Shown here in pieces: positions 46,759-57,864 of a stretch of DNA of 64,000 bases. The stretch is from Caenorhabditis remanei. Taxonomy: Eukaryota > Nematoda > Chromadorea > Rhabditida > Rhabditidae. The DNA is taken from contig NC_071329.1 in the NCBI RefSeq assembly GCF_010183535.1, positions 248,001 through 312,000 on the forward strand, in the 5' to 3' direction. Under the pieces are notes generated by a model, which had not been told where the DNA came from, did not search any database, and saw nothing but the letters and a program-made list of their open reading frames with translations. Position numbers and translations under genes: made by a program. The stretch's first letter is position 1. Each line of letters starts with the position of its first letter.

Positions 46759-49700
46759 TTATACATTTGAAGAGTTTTTCGGATATGGCTCTTGAGACAT
46801 GCCATCTGGTACTATGTAATCATTATATGGTAGAGTACTGGCTGAAAAATGAATTGATTGATTTTTGCTGTTCTGTAGACCCACTCACCTTTAATCTCAC
46901 TATCCACAGAGACCTTTGACTTTTCTATTAACTCTTTAACATTCAACACACTTCCTTTCTTTAATAACGTCTTCTCGATTTCTCGCCTTGTTGCCGTCAG
47001 AACTTTCAAATTATTCTGCATGCTTTCTTTCTTAAATTCCAGATTTTTCTTTCTTCCAGTCAACCAGTTATCGAATTTTTCAACAGCTTCTCGTTTCATA
47101 TTATCAAAATGAGATTCGATTGCTTTCCTTTTTTGTGAAATTCCTTCTTTCTTCTCATCAAAGGTACTCAGACATTTTATGATTGCATCACTACTCTGCA
47201 ACATCTTGATTTCCCTCTCTTTCAAATTTTTGATAGCGTCTTGTAGTACTTCTTCATTCTTCTTGATTCGAGTCTCAATGTTTTCATACCAATGAGATTT
47301 GTGCTCGGCAAGCAAGCATTCATCGCAGAACTCCTTAGTAGACAATGCACATTCGTCATCCGTACAGAAGTACCGTATCTCCTTTTCCTCATGAATCGAA
47401 CATTTTGGTATTTCACAGGGTTTTTCCGAAAGAGGTATGGATTGGTGTGTTGAAAAGATTTTGGAGGAGTGAGTGGAATCAAAACAGCTGGAAATGGTAC
47501 TTAGGTATATATATTTTGATTGATAAAAAACTCACTTCTGACAAAAATCTTCTTTACAAGTGATACAAAAACATGCGGCTTCGTGATTCTTGTTCTCAAA
47601 ACATGGTACATCGGGGTCTTCGTAGATTGCCGGGTTTTCAGTGCTCTCTGTTTCCTTAAGTTCTCGAAGCATATCGATGACCGCACGGTTTTTGGGAAGG
47701 CTTTGGACTGCTCCTACAAATATAGTCATATTCAGACAAGAATTTGGGTAGGTTGAATGATCAGTAGAAATTCTCCTTCTACAAATTGAACTTTGAAAAA
47801 AAATAAACGTTTTAACAACTAAAACTAAATTAACGTGACCTTCTGAACTATTAACTCCATTTCCTTCCCATTTCCGCAGTCCTATATTAAATTAATTAGT
47901 TTCAAATTTGAACAAAATGCTCCGCGATTTCAAATTTATCCTGCTGCTACTCTTAGTGAGCACCCTGGTTTTTGCTGAAAGCCATTCGAAATATGGAAAA
48001 TTGGAAGAACTCTTGAAAACTCTCGGTAAACGATACACGAATAGTGGCGTGTTCAGAGACGCTATTCTGTGTAAGTTTGTTTCAGCCCCTGCATAACAAT
48101 TAGCTCAACAATTTTTAGTTAGTCAAAAGCAAATGAGAAATTGGATGAATGAACCGGATGACTATATAGCTAAGGTGAAACTGGAAACCGCTGAGCTAAT
48201 TACTCAACATATCCGCTGGCAATCTTCTGTTAGAGATAATCTATGGAGGGATCATGCTGCTATTTTGATGGAACTACAGGACGATAGAATGACTGCAGAA
48301 GTATGTGGAGCAAAGGAAGAACTTAATAAAGGTAGTGCGGGAGGAAGCGACAGAAGTGATATTTTTGAAGTTTCCAGTCAAATTCAATAGTCATTTGAAA
48401 CGTCTCCGCGGATCTTTCGACAGTATTCAAGACAATGCACAGTATTCTTTTGAGGTGGAACCAACGGCTAAAGATGTATTGGACATGATTTCTAGAGTCG
48501 AAGTCAAATCTCAGTGGGGGTATACAATTACTCAAATTTGGAATATTCATGCAAAACTTCAAGTGAGCATTGTATGTGACGAAGTCTTTAATTTTCTTAT
48601 TTTCCAGTGTCGCGAAGGCGAGTGTGTCTATAGATTTTTCCATATTAAACTAGGCGGTGGCTGCACAGAACACGGTATCGTGAACCACAACTACACTGAA
48701 ATGAACAATCGAAAGGAGGCTTTGAAACAACTAAAAGAAGGAACCAACACGGATGTTTTAAATCTTTTTCAACTTTTCACGCCAGGACCAATGAAGTTTC
48801 GAGACCAGGACAAAAACGAGCTCCCATATGTTTGGCTGAAAGGATTAGACACGATTGCAGACTCTTTGAAAATTTACGTTTGTCATGAAAACGAGGACTC
48901 TCCGAGTTATACCAGAGGTGAGAACGTTTCACGTACAAATCTTCAATCATTTTGTTTTCAGAACAATTTCGATCTTGGTACGAAAGATTCATGCAGATGT
49001 GGCATCCAAAAAATGGCGATACCGACTATTTGAGTATGCAAGTTCTAAATGTAAAACCCAATGAGATAGTGGCAAGAATCACGATGAGACTTCAAATTGG
49101 GATAGATGAGAATGCGACGACACACGAGTGGAATATGAAAGTTGCTACCAAATTTGTGAGTTTGAAGAAGTTAGAGTTAGACTGAATAAGACCATAACTT
49201 TTTGTGGCCACTTTGTCATCTGCAATTTTCTTTACTTTTTCAGAGGGGGCAAGAATGTGGGAAACTGAAAATTTCGGAATTCGGAACTATTCCGAATTTT
49301 ATTCTCAGAAAAAATCCGGTTTTTCAAATTTTTCAAAAATTTAGGAATTTTCCGATTTCCGTTCCACACATCCCTGGAAGGGGGCGGGGGGAGTTAGAAT
49401 TTGATTGTCTAGACGAAAGTAACAAAGATGTGATCTTTGTGTGAAATGAAATACGTATTGATGTGAAATGAAATACGTAAGGAAAACGTACGAAAACATC
49501 CACAGAATTGACTATTCTATCATTTCCCGCTCTTAAAAATCCCAACACCTAATAATTCAATCAATAAATTTTCAGAACGAACACGCCGACAACAAATGGT
49601 ACATCACCCGAGTCGAAGTGCTATGTCAGCCTGATATTCGCCTAATGGACGAACAGTATCTAGTGTATCGAGATATGGTTGGTGCCACATTCATGTCATA

Positions 49701-51112
49701 CATCAAAGATGCCGATGAGTGGTATACTGCCGTTGATTTTGGAAAACACTTCAGAAAAGAAGGCGTCGAATTGACAAGTTGTGATACGAGAGTTAGAGAA
49801 CTGGAAGAATTACCAAATACATTTTTCATTAACCGAAACCTATGGAATGCAACAATTACGGTAGCTTCAAGATGAAGTACATCAAAAATGTTCCGCTTTT
49901 AGGGTTATCTTACACTGGAGGAACAAGGCAAGTTGCCGGCCCAAGAAAATTTTTCATTTGTCTTGCGAGTCGCTTTTAATCCAATCAAGCCCGTCGATTT
50001 CAAATATAAGCTTTGGCGAAAGATTTTTGGTTCGGATTGGACTTTTCATATGCGATATGTAGAAACTACTCTCCAAGAGAATAATAAGAAACTTGAGTAT
50101 TCAGGACAAGATGGATCAGTTCTACTATATTTATAAGATGAATCTCGACTGTCCTCGTTGGATGGAAACGTCCGGTGAATGGATTATGAGCCCTATCATT
50201 TGGCAGAAACATTCGTGGATTCGATTTGGAAAGAAGTGAAAATGAATCTAAAGGTTTATTGTTAAGCTAAGCTCGAATTTGAAATTTCACAACATCTCGA
50301 AACCCAAAAATGGGAATAAAATTATGAAATCAAGAAAATGCCCATTATTTTTACCTAGAAATTTTTTTGTAAGGCAAACTATGTCAAAGTTTAGTGCTTT
50401 CCAACCGTTATCTTTTCGAAGTTGAAAACCTTCAGCAAAAACTAAAAACCCACCACTACTAGTAGACTGTCTATCAAATGGACATTGAAACCGGAATCCG
50501 TTTGTTTTTTTCATCAGTGTCACTACACATTTTTGACACAACGTATGTCCGCATCCGGTGAGCACTCGTGGTATCAAATCCTCGTCGTCTTCAGAAAACC
50601 GTGTAAGACATATTTTGCATTCAAGTTGTTCGGAGAAAGGCAAACTTCTGAAGAAAAAAACCTTTCACAATGGTTTTTTTTAAATAAAAATTCAAAAACC
50701 TCACTTTTCAGGGCTGTAAGTTTTTTCTGTCCTTTTTTTCTCTGGAACTGAATTATCCACCAATTTAACTACAACAGTTATTGGATTTTCCGGAAGTGTT
50801 GTCCACTTATTGGTGAAACATATTTTGAGTGGTTCAGAGGGAATACACATGTCGGTTTGAGGGTTATAAGTTATCTTCAACGTGTGTGGTAGTTGGAACT
50901 TCACTGAAACTATTAAAGCGTTAACTCTTTGTACAATTCTATTTAGATTTTAAAAACTCACTAGCCGAATTGAAAAATGAAAAGCATGGAGGTAAATTAT
51001 GCTTCATGTCCACATTGACAGCGAAAAAGTAGGAGCTTGTAACATCCAGTGTTTGAGTAAAAACTTTGTTTTTCGGGTATTCCAGCAGGTTCGTGGATAC
51101 ATTGATTGCCAT
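46759..51112 (-). CDS. TRIM-like H: MSP-like, RING, B-boxes, coiled coil; hosts a nested gene
   Basis: Six exons: 51112-50962, 50903-50705, 50647-50454, 47713-47536, 47487-46889 and 46841-46759; 467 aa, phases close. MSP-like residues 1-116 (LPPCFSFFNS; LKITYNPQTD). The RING has LECKIC, CGHTLCQKC and CPFDR. B-box-1-like CFENKNHEAACFCITC and B-box-2-like KCSIHEEK with CDECLLAEHKSH follow, then a coiled coil. A spliced-leader-like GGTTCAG precedes the ATG by two bases. Intron 3 is 2.74 kb and contains a complete gene on the other strand. The boundary YFCT/DDEC, an intron in every neighbour, is uninterrupted here, giving one 599 nt exon. Intact by all checks. Confidence 0.88.
47917..50239 (+). 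CDS. Secreted/extracellular protein of unknown function, nested in an intron
   Basis: Eight exons: 47917-48070, 48119-48331, 48378-48562, 48608-48917, 48962-49155, 49576-49860, 49903-50058 and 50105-50239; 543 aa, phases close. It starts with a signal peptide (MLRDFKFILLLLLVSTLVFA), and no later membrane span is obvious. Repeated units of the type RFMQMWHPKNGDTDYLS ... TMRLQIGI and WYITRVEVL suggest an NTF2-like alpha/beta repeat fold, an impression only. The whole gene lies inside intron 3 of TRIM-like H, antisense to it. Intron 5 is enlarged by about 330 bp relative to pseudogene copy 1. Introns of 42-50 bp are typical for the genus. I do not recognise the family. Confidence 0.8.
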
Positions 51113-53605
51113 TTCTGAACCAAACAGTTATAAGGTATCAAAGCTATAAAGATAAAGTGTGGGCTCTCATAATCCCACAATGTCAATTTATGTTAATCAT
51201 CTCATTATTAAATACGAAAATAATAGAAACTAACCTGAGGAATTGAAGCACTCCACGAAACCGCATTGGAAGAAGCAAAAACTTGCGTATAAATATATGA
51301 CTCATTTTCGAAAATTTTCGCGTCTCTTATCGGGACACTACTTGTCACCCTCTCTTCTCAACAAACATGACACTTGTTTCGAAAATATAGTGTATGGGGA
51401 TAAACAGATAGAGAGAAAAAGAAATTAGCAATGCTGCAGTTTTTGTTATTGTTTTTTGAATTGATAAATGATACGAGTTTATGTATGTCACCTACTAACA
51501 TATTTATTTTCTGATACAATTTTGAAAAAATGAATAGTAAATTGAAAATTGGTGTTGAATTATCGTTTAAATTGATTAGAGAACAAAAAATCTAGTCATG
51601 ACACTTTTCAAAGGAATCAAAATTCAGAAAAAAAAGAAAAAGTTACAGGTTTTTATAAGCGATGTTCCGTAAAGATTTGCAGCTTTATATCTCAACAGAC
51701 TTTGAAGATATAGAATTGTTTTCAACTGATGAAATATTTTATGAATATCAAACTATATTTTGTTAGTTGGCAATTTTTTGATATATTCTTCAAGAGGTAA
51801 GATATGTCGTTTCAAACTGACACACCTATTATCGGCTCACAAACTCATGGGGGTGTTAAAGGCGCATCTAATTTATTGGGAATTTCGCGGAATGGTCTCG
51901 CAGTTGGAAAAGATCAAAAGCCGTGTTTTTGAGCGTTGCACTTCTAAAAAGAACAGTAAATCATGTTTTCCGCTTCGAGATCACGTCGAAAAAATTAGCT
52001 GTGGGGTTAACACCCCCCGGCAAGTGGTCACGAACCGAAAATAGGTGTGCCTCCATAAGTAGAAAACTTTTAAACAGAATTTGACCCATCAATCCAAGTT
52101 TCGCCATAACGTTCCTAGTCAGTGTAAAGAAATGACGAAATCAGTTTAAACTGATAGTCATTTATACTATTCACGTCAACTAGTCGAAAGGAAATGATTA
52201 TCGATATAGTCATAATCATTTTGGAAATGACGAAAACGATAGTCGATTCAGCTGTTTCGTCAAAACTTTTAAAAAATAGTCGAAATAGTACAAACGTAAA
52301 TAGCCGAAACGTGAGTAATTAGAGCAGAAAAAAAGAAGAATATCAGAAAATTTTTAAAATGAAAACTCATTTTCTCAGTCATTTATTTACGTCGTTTTAA
52401 TAATTGCTTTTGTATCGGAACTAATCATTTACGTCGTTTTGATAGTTGTTTTTTCATTTCCGATAGTCAAATTACACTGTGTTTTTAAAATTATGATATT
52501 TTGATTATCATTTTACGTCATTAATCGCGTGACGAAAAATGACTAACTAATGACTAGGAACTCTATTTCGCCAAAACTATCTACATAGAAAACTTCTAAA
52601 GACTCAATTGTGTTAAAATTTTTTAAAGTCATCCCAAAACTCAGACCTGAGCCCCCAGTTATGTTGACATTCATTTTAAACCTCTATTCATGTGCTTAAT
52701 TTGTTCTTCTGAGATCTAACGGAACCTTTTCATTACTTTCTGACAAAGTTACATTTTAATTACCCGTTCCAAAATCAATTCGACCCTCGTTACGAACATC
52801 TGCTCTCCGTACCTCTCTCTTGTCTCCCCCATCACGCAATTGGAAGAATAGAGTGTATAAAGAGAGTAGCCAACGAGACGGAGAGAAAAATGCAAATGAA
52901 CATAGAGGTTTCTATTGCGTTGACCTGCGACATGCGGCTTGCCACCCCATATTCTAGTAGTTGACCCTTCTCTCTCACACTCTTTGTCTTCAGAAACCGC
53001 ACACTATCTAGTATTTTCTGCCACCCAGCGTATTCACTTCGCTTCGCGCGTTTATAGAAGAAATTGGGCGGATGCGAACACTTATTGCTTTTATCTTTTT
53101 GTAGTTGAATTATTGGAACCATTTATTTTATTATTCATTTGCCGGTGGCTGAATGTTCGCTTAAAGTTCGGCCCCGGGGACGAAGGGTGGATTTCGTTGC
53201 CGAATTCCGATTTATGCCGACTTTCTACCGTACTTTTCCCGTAAAAAGCAAACTTGTCACGGACCACGCCGAAATTCGCTGAAATCATCTGAAGTTTTTT
53301 GAATTTTTTTCCGAAAATGTTGGATTTTATGATTCAAGTTTGTTAAAAAGTTTTAAAAGTACGGTAGATAGCCTGCGTAAATCGAAATTCCGCAATGAGA
53401 CCCACCGGCGGATGGATAATTCGAAAAAAACTAGAAAAAAGAAAACGCCCCCGAATGATAAGCAGTATCAAAAGTAGACTTAACCAAACGTATTTTATCG
53501 ATAAAATAATGTATTTTTCTGTAAAAAAATATCTTTCACTTTCAGCTCACATTTTTTGAGTATCTCTTATCATTATTATTCATTTAGCCTATTTTCCAGG
53601 ATATC
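51113..53605. other. 2.5 kb divergent spacer between TRIM-like H and J
   Basis: Promoter region for both neighbours. It holds an inverted-repeat element (52111-52561) and, at about 52770-53060, a CT-rich then mixed stretch. No exons with support were seen. Confidence 0.5.
52111..52561. repeat. About 450 bp AT-rich inverted-repeat element
   Basis: Ends GTTCCTAGTCA and TGACTAGGAAC; interior is built from variants of AGTCATTT / TGACGAAA and ACGTCGTTTT. Inverted similarity is imperfect. Confidence 0.6.
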
Positions 53606-56600
53606 ATGACATCATCCTTCGGCGGCGGCACCACATTCTTCTTCCATCAGGGCGTCTCTTCAAACAAAACATTTGTATTGAATTCGCGAAGTCAATCCGG
53701 ACTCGAAATGGTGCACAATTTGCCGTCGTGTTTCAAATTGAGCCCACCTGCAGGTAACGAGAAGATTTTTGAAAAAATTGTGACAAAATTCGGTGGTTCT
53801 GTGTGAGTCCTCTGATTCATAGTGATTACAACGGCCCTCTGGTGAAAAGAGAGTCACAACGAGAGCAGCAGAGAACACTGCAACATGTCTGATTATTGTT
53901 TCTTTCACACTGCGACACTTTCGACTTATTTTCACCAATTCTTGCTGGTTTTTGTTCAATTTTTGTTTGATTTTTTCCGAAAGGATTTTTTCCGATAAGT
54001 CAAAGTCTTGAGTCATAATTAGAAGAAACACTGAAAAATCCACAAAAATTGAAAAAAACGTCTAAAAATGTTAGGAAAATTTGATTATTTTTCTGAAGCC
54101 GAGCCTGCGGGCCTTCAGGACTTGCCGGGCCTGGCTGCGCCTTGACAAGTAGGCGTTTATGCGGAAGCTATATGAATAAAAGATAATCAATTCCACTTTT
54201 TGGGAAAAACTTACGAAAACATTCTAAAAAATTCGGAAATTTTAGCCGTTAAAAAATTAATCTATAATTTTTTGCATTTCAGGGATCGTCTACCCCCCAA
54301 TCAATATAAAGGTGACCTTCACTCCGCGTCCTATTGTCAGAAATGTGGAAAACGAGCCATTATTCATCAAATTCACTGATAAAAATACGCCCATCAGCTC
54401 AACAAATCCGATCACCTACCACCTGGTTGTTTTGGACTCAAAAAATAAGCCGCCTCCACCGCCTAGATCCTCACAGAGCAAAGAAGTAAAAAAGCAGATG
54501 CCGCAAAAGAAAATCCAGGAAAAAGTGTAAGTTTTAACATTTTTTAAACTTTCAAATACTTCAAATTCAGGTTTGACGCTCTTGACTGCAAAGTATGTCT
54601 TCAGCCGTTTTCTGAAGAGCTGCGTGAAAAAGTTCCAAGAATTCTCACAGCTTGTGGACACACAATCTGCGATGATTGTGCAGGTACAATCCTGCGACTC
54701 TCGCTTGATCAAAAGATTGCGTGTCCGTTTGATAGAAAGTTGACCGATGGTGAGTTTTATAAGTTTTATGAGAAATGTCCTCTCAAAAGTTGAGTTGCTC
54801 TTTGCTCAAAGTTCAAAAGTTGTAAGTCGTAATTGTAATCGGGAGAAGGAGAACAAGAAGCGCGTCAAAGGTGCGCCAGATTTGATACGAAACACTCCTA
54901 AGGTGCTCCAGACGCTATTTTTATCGAAAATGCGTCTTGATCTTTCTCCAAATCAAGAAATTTTCGCAGTTTTGCTGAAATAAGCGCGAGAATGGTGCGC
55001 CAGTTTTAACACGATTTATTCTGGAAACGCAAATGCTATTTTAATCCCTGCTCTCAAATCCGTGCTTCTACGTTTCTGAAACCATCTATCGATATTTTCC
55101 TAGGTCCCGTCTCTGCACTCCTGAAAAATTTTGCAATCCTGGATATAGTTCGAGAGAGAGCTCAGTCGTCGAGCGCAATCTATTGTGATGAGCCAGCCAA
55201 CCCATGTTTCGAGAACTCACGACATGAAGCAACGTGCTACTGTCTTTCTTGTAAAGCCGATTTCTGTGAGAGGTGAGTGTTCCAATAGTTTGGGTGACTG
55301 TTTGCATATCTTTTTTCAGTTGTTTTACCAGCACTCACTGCTCAAAGATATTTTCTGGACATCGGCAAGTTTCAATCGATGAGAAGCCATTTGAACTCCC
55401 GTCATGCTCGATTCATCCGGATAATATAGCTGAATTCGTGTGCAAGGTTAGTAAGTTAGGTTTGTATTATATATCTTATGACTATATTGTTCTAAAAACT
55501 CTCAACTGAAGTTTTTGATTTTTCAGCAAGAAAATTGTCCAGCGGTCGGAACGTCTTTCTGCAAAGTATGCCAACCGATTGCACACAACAAACATGCATA
55601 CAAATCTCAGGAAGAGGAAATGGACAGAAATCACAAAGTTCTCACGAAACTTCACAAAGATTTGAAACGAGCGGAAGCGTTTGCAACATCCAAATTGGAG
55701 GAAGCAATGAATTGTGAAAGAAGTTTTGAACTGTCGAATCAGTGCCTTCTGGATGCAAAGAACACGGTCACCACTTATTTTGATGACTTGAAAAAGGGCG
55801 CATTGAAGAAGATGGACTCGTTTTATGAAAATAAAAAGAAGAAGTTTGATAAGGAGATGTCATCGATAGAAAATGATTTAATCGCTATAACGGAGACAAA
55901 ACATGACGTTGAGAAAGCACTGAAGAATAAGAAGTTTTTGTATGATAACTCGAAGAAACTGATAGGAAAAGCTGAGGAGCAACGTTCAGTGGTTGTTGGG
56001 AGAGATGGTGAGTCGATAAGGGTTAATTCTAGTTAGTCAGATAATCTTGATAAAGTTTTCAGAAACTGTTTAAAAACTATAAATGGTTATACAGGACCGG
56101 CCAAAAAGTTGTAGTCGCTTTCAGTTGAATATAATTGGCCAACTTTGAGAGTGTGCCATGGTAAAATCTAAATGTTCCATCAAGTAGATGTTTATTGAAT
56201 CATACAAATCAACAGTAGTGCTACATTTTTGTAGTCGACAACCTTTTCTACGGACACGTTCTAGAGTTATGGTCATTTTAAGACGTCAGCTCAAAATTCG
56301 CACTATTTTGCACTAAATTTGGTCGATTTGAGGGATAAATTACTTTGTCAATACGTAACTCTCAAGGGAGTGCTTGTACAAAAAAGTTGTCAACCACAAA
56401 AATGGAGTTCTACCTTGGTTCTGTATGGTTCATACATTATTTACTTGATGGGATAATCAGAATTACCATGACACACTCTCAAAGTTGGACAAATTCAGCT
56501 GAAAACGACTAAAGTTTACAACGGGTACAGTATTACTCTGAATGTTCTTTCGGAAATTTAAGGTTGATTGTTATTATCACCCAATTAACAGTAAAATCAA

Positions 56601-56771
56601 AAATATTCAATTTCAGCCGACTTCACCGCGTTCTCCTTTCCCTCTCTATATGAGATTATCTGCGAAGATAAGAATCAAGTGCCAAAAACTACACCCGCAC
56701 CATCTAATCATTTCTTCAAAGGGCTGTTAACGTCAAGTATTCCACGTTACTTGGGAGAGAAAAAGAAATAG
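53606..56771 (+). CDS. TRIM-like J: MSP-like, RING, B-boxes, coiled coil
   Basis: Seven exons: 53606-53753, 54283-54526, 54571-54749, 55104-55272, 55320-55446, 55527-56007 and 56617-56771; 500 aa, phases close. The MSP-like part has LPSCFKLSPP and IKVTFTPRP and ends in a Pro/Lys-rich linker (KPPPPPRSSQ). The RING has LDCKVC, CGHTICDDC and CPFDR. B-box-1-like CFENSRHEATCYCLSC, B-box-2-like SCSIHPDN, and CKVCQPIAHNKH follow. The coiled-coil exon is 481 nt, the same as in C and E. The tail ends in a basic LGEKKK. A spliced-leader-like TTTCCAG precedes the ATG by seven bases. Intron 6 holds a 443 bp foldback. First of three plus-strand members. Confidence 0.9.
56090..56532. repeat. TACAGTACC foldback, copy 2
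   Basis: Ends TACAGGACCGGCCAAAAAGT and CGGGTACAGTA; arms share CCAACTTTGAGAGTGTGCCA in inverted form. It lies in intron 6 of TRIM-like J. Confidence 0.8.
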
Positions 56772-57864
56772 AATGATCTCGAGGAAGGTTTATAACTTTT
56801 TAAAAACCATTTTGTTAAATTTAATAATTTTATTAATAAATGTTTGATTGTTAATTTTTTGTTGCATTCACTTTATTGTTTTAACCTGTATTCCAATAAC
56901 AGAGTGTTATATCATTCTTATATACATTCTTGCATATAAAACTTATTTATTTGTTCGGTGATTTGTTTGTGTGTTTTTCACGATGTTCGTATTTTATTTT
57001 CATTTCCGAAAATACAAATTATCAGCGAGAAAATTGCCGTGTGAACTCGAGTGGCGTAGCCCGTAGAAAACGCGTCGAAGGCGCGCCAGACTCAGCTGAC
57101 AACCTACTTTGAGAGTGTGGTTCTGTCTCCTTTCTTGTCTCATAATGCCGATTTTTGTGGAAACTGTAAATCAAGCCTAGACCTATTATTTTTGTAGTTT
57201 ACAACTTTTTTATACGAGTTCTCTTTGAAAGTTACAAATCGACAAAGTGATTTACCCCTCAAATCGTCTAAATTCAATGCAAAATATAGAGATTTTGAAG
57301 GTGTATGAATTGATGGACTGTAACTTTTCAGAGAGGACTCGTAGAAAAAAGTTATCAAATACAAAATTGAAGGTCTAGGTTTGATTCACAATTTTTACAA
57401 AAATTGAAATAATGAGACAAAAGTTAAGACCCAGACACATTCTAGAAGTTTGTCATTCTCCACTGAACACAGCTAAAATCAATAACCTTAACAACCTTTT
57501 GACCGGTACCATGATATTCCCAGGAGGACCTATGCAAAAGAGCTCTATTAAGACTACATGTTATTTAAATTTAATTTCCAAACTTCCCAGGAAACACATT
57601 TTTCATAATGTCATTGATTCTTGCCCTCTTCATTCTCACTTCATTCATATACAATCGACCCCCGTATTTCGTTTTTAAAGAAAGCCTCAAAATGAGTTTT
57701 CCTATCTCGTTACGAGGCCAACCTTGATAATTCATATAGCTTGCCCCTTATTTCTCCCTTGCTAACTTCCTCCATTACTCTGATTTTCGTTTATCTTCTC
57801 TTTTGACACTCACCGCATTATTTTTCTTATCGACTTATCCTTTCAGATACTAAATATCATCACC
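56772..57864. other. Spacer between TRIM-like J and K
   Basis: AT-rich; contains a degraded foldback (57090-57512). The string CGCGTCGAAGGCGCGCCAGA near 57069 resembles GCGTCAAAGGTGCGCCAGA near 54863 in TRIM-like J intron 3. Confidence 0.5.
57090..57512. repeat. TACAGTACC foldback, copy 3 (degraded)
   Basis: Arms GTAGTTTACAACTTTTTTAT and the reverse of AAAAAAGTTATCAAATAC, with TGATTTACCCCTCAAATCGT as in the other copies; right end CGGTAC, left end lost. Confidence 0.6.
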
